A DNA stretch of 7,081 nucleotides from Gammaproteobacteria bacterium (GTDB taxonomy: Bacteria > Pseudomonadota > Gammaproteobacteria > CAJXQU01). Below the pieces are notes generated by a model, which was not told the origin of the DNA, made no database searches, and saw only the letters and a list, made by a program, of their open reading frames with translations. Numbering within the stretch: position 1 is the stretch's first letter; every line of letters starts with the position of its first letter. Shown in pieces: positions 6,397-7,081 of this stretch. The position numbers and the translations under genes are program-made. The stretch is from NCBI GenBank assembly GCA_026984275.1, contig JALSSM010000433.1:1-7081 (forward strand), in the 5' to 3' direction.

Positions 6397-7081
6397 ATGG
6401 CATTAGTAATTCAAAAGTATGGAGGAACCTCCGTCGGCACCATAGAGCGCATACAGGCCGTTGCTGATCGCGTTCTCTCTCATAAACAGCAAGGAAACGA
6501 CATTGTTGTCGCGGTCTCAGCGATGAGTGGCGAAACCAATCGTCTGACTGCACTGGCTGAAGAAATCATCCCGCATCCAAAAGGACGGGAATTAGATGTG
6601 CTGCTTTCTACTGGTGAACAGGTCACCATCGCACTTTTATGCATGGCGCTGGAGGCAAAAGGCTGCCCGGCTCGATCTTATACCGGAGGCCAGGTTCGTA
6701 TCCTCACAGACTCTGTCCATAATAAAGCTCGTATCCTTAATATTGATGAAAACCGGATCAGAAACGATCTGAGAGAAGGACGAGTCGTTGTTGTTGCTGG
6801 ATTTCAGGGTGTCGATGAAGATGGCAATATCACCACCCTCGGACGAGGCGGTTCAGACACGACGGCTGTTGCTCTTGCCGCAGCGCTTAAAGCAGACGAA
6901 TGCCAGATCTATACTGATGTCGATGGCGTCTATACCACTGACCCTCGAATCGTACCTGAAGCCAGACGGCTGAAATCCATTACTTATGAAGAAATGCTTG
7001 AAATGGCCAGTCTGGGTGCGAAAGTTCTGCAAATCCGATCTGTTGAATTTGCACAAAAATATAATGTCCCAATGCGTGTCC
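6397..7081 (+). CDS. lysC: aspartokinase (aspartate kinase), catalytic domain, 3' end cut by the window
   Basis: Phosphorylates aspartate to 4-phospho-L-aspartate, the first step towards lysine, threonine, methionine and diaminopimelate. 228 codons are visible of a gene that usually has about 400. Amino-acid-kinase motifs are intact: KYGGTSVG (7-14), VSAMSGETN (40-48), LSTGEQ (70-75), GRGGSDTTA (149-157) and YTDVDGVYTTDPR (172-184). The compact N-terminus and sequence resemble the stand-alone feedback-regulated enzymes of Pseudomonas and Gram-positive bacteria more than the fused aspartokinase-homoserine dehydrogenases; the regulatory ACT domains and any internal beta-subunit start lie past the edge. 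The ATG at 6397 puts KYGGTSVG at the expected place, yet the preceding 20 bases are A/T-rich with no Shine-Dalgarno. The gene diverges from tRNA-Leu. The symbol lysC is the usual one for this type. Confidence 0.95.
   Translation, partial: MALVIQKYGGTSVGTIERIQAVADRVLSHKQQGNDIVVAVSAMSGETNRLTALAEEIIPHPKGRELDVLLSTGEQVTIALLCMALEAKGCPARSYTGGQVRILTDSVHNKARILNIDENRIRNDLREGRVVVVAGFQGVDEDGNITTLGRGGSDTTAVALAAALKADECQIYTDVDGVYTTDPRIVPEARRLKSITYEEMLEMASLGAKVLQIRSVEFAQKYNVPMRV

Noticed and set aside
6317..6553. Minus-strand open frame of 78 codons overlapping the aspartokinase start
   Set aside because: It overlaps the conserved start of the aspartokinase in antisense and shows no recognisable protein.

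Overview
The window looks like a chromosomal piece of a gammaproteobacterium with moderate GC content. It carries the conserved protein-quality-control cluster tig-clpP-clpX-lon on the minus strand, preceded by a tRNA-Leu gene. A biosynthetic aspartokinase gene diverges on the plus strand at the right edge. The proteins align closely with their Escherichia coli counterparts as I remember them: key residues of trigger factor and Lon fall at the same numbers. The CRP-type operator near the left edge also fits this group. I cannot fix the genus.

Layout from right to left. The aspartokinase gene (6397 to the right edge, plus strand, 3' end missing) and the tRNA-Leu(UAG) gene (6119-6203, minus strand) fire away from each other from back-to-back promoters in about 6246-6331. 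The tRNA is followed after 47 bases by tig (trigger factor), then clpP after 18 bases, clpX after 67 bases, and lon about 23 bases further on. No clear terminator is visible between the tRNA and lon, so read-through along the whole set is plausible. The last 257 bases (1-257) lie downstream of lon. They contain a strong CRP-like site and a -35-like TTGACA, both pointing off the left edge, where hupB (HU beta subunit) sits in many relatives. That gene is not in the window.

The genes act together on protein folding and turnover. Trigger factor meets nascent chains at the ribosome exit, ClpX unfolds substrates and feeds them to the ClpP serine peptidase chamber, and Lon degrades misfolded and regulatory proteins with an ATPase and a Ser-Lys protease in one chain.

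I see no new multi-gene system here. The best anomaly is the lon start: the conserved N-terminus is open upstream of every ATG, GTG or TTG, and the codon aligned with E. coli Met1 is ATC at 2681-2679. Secondary observations are the CRP site, a 10-base inverted repeat bracketing the tRNA, a dyad in front of clpX, a heat-shock-like promoter match inside tig, and the missing Shine-Dalgarno of the aspartokinase.
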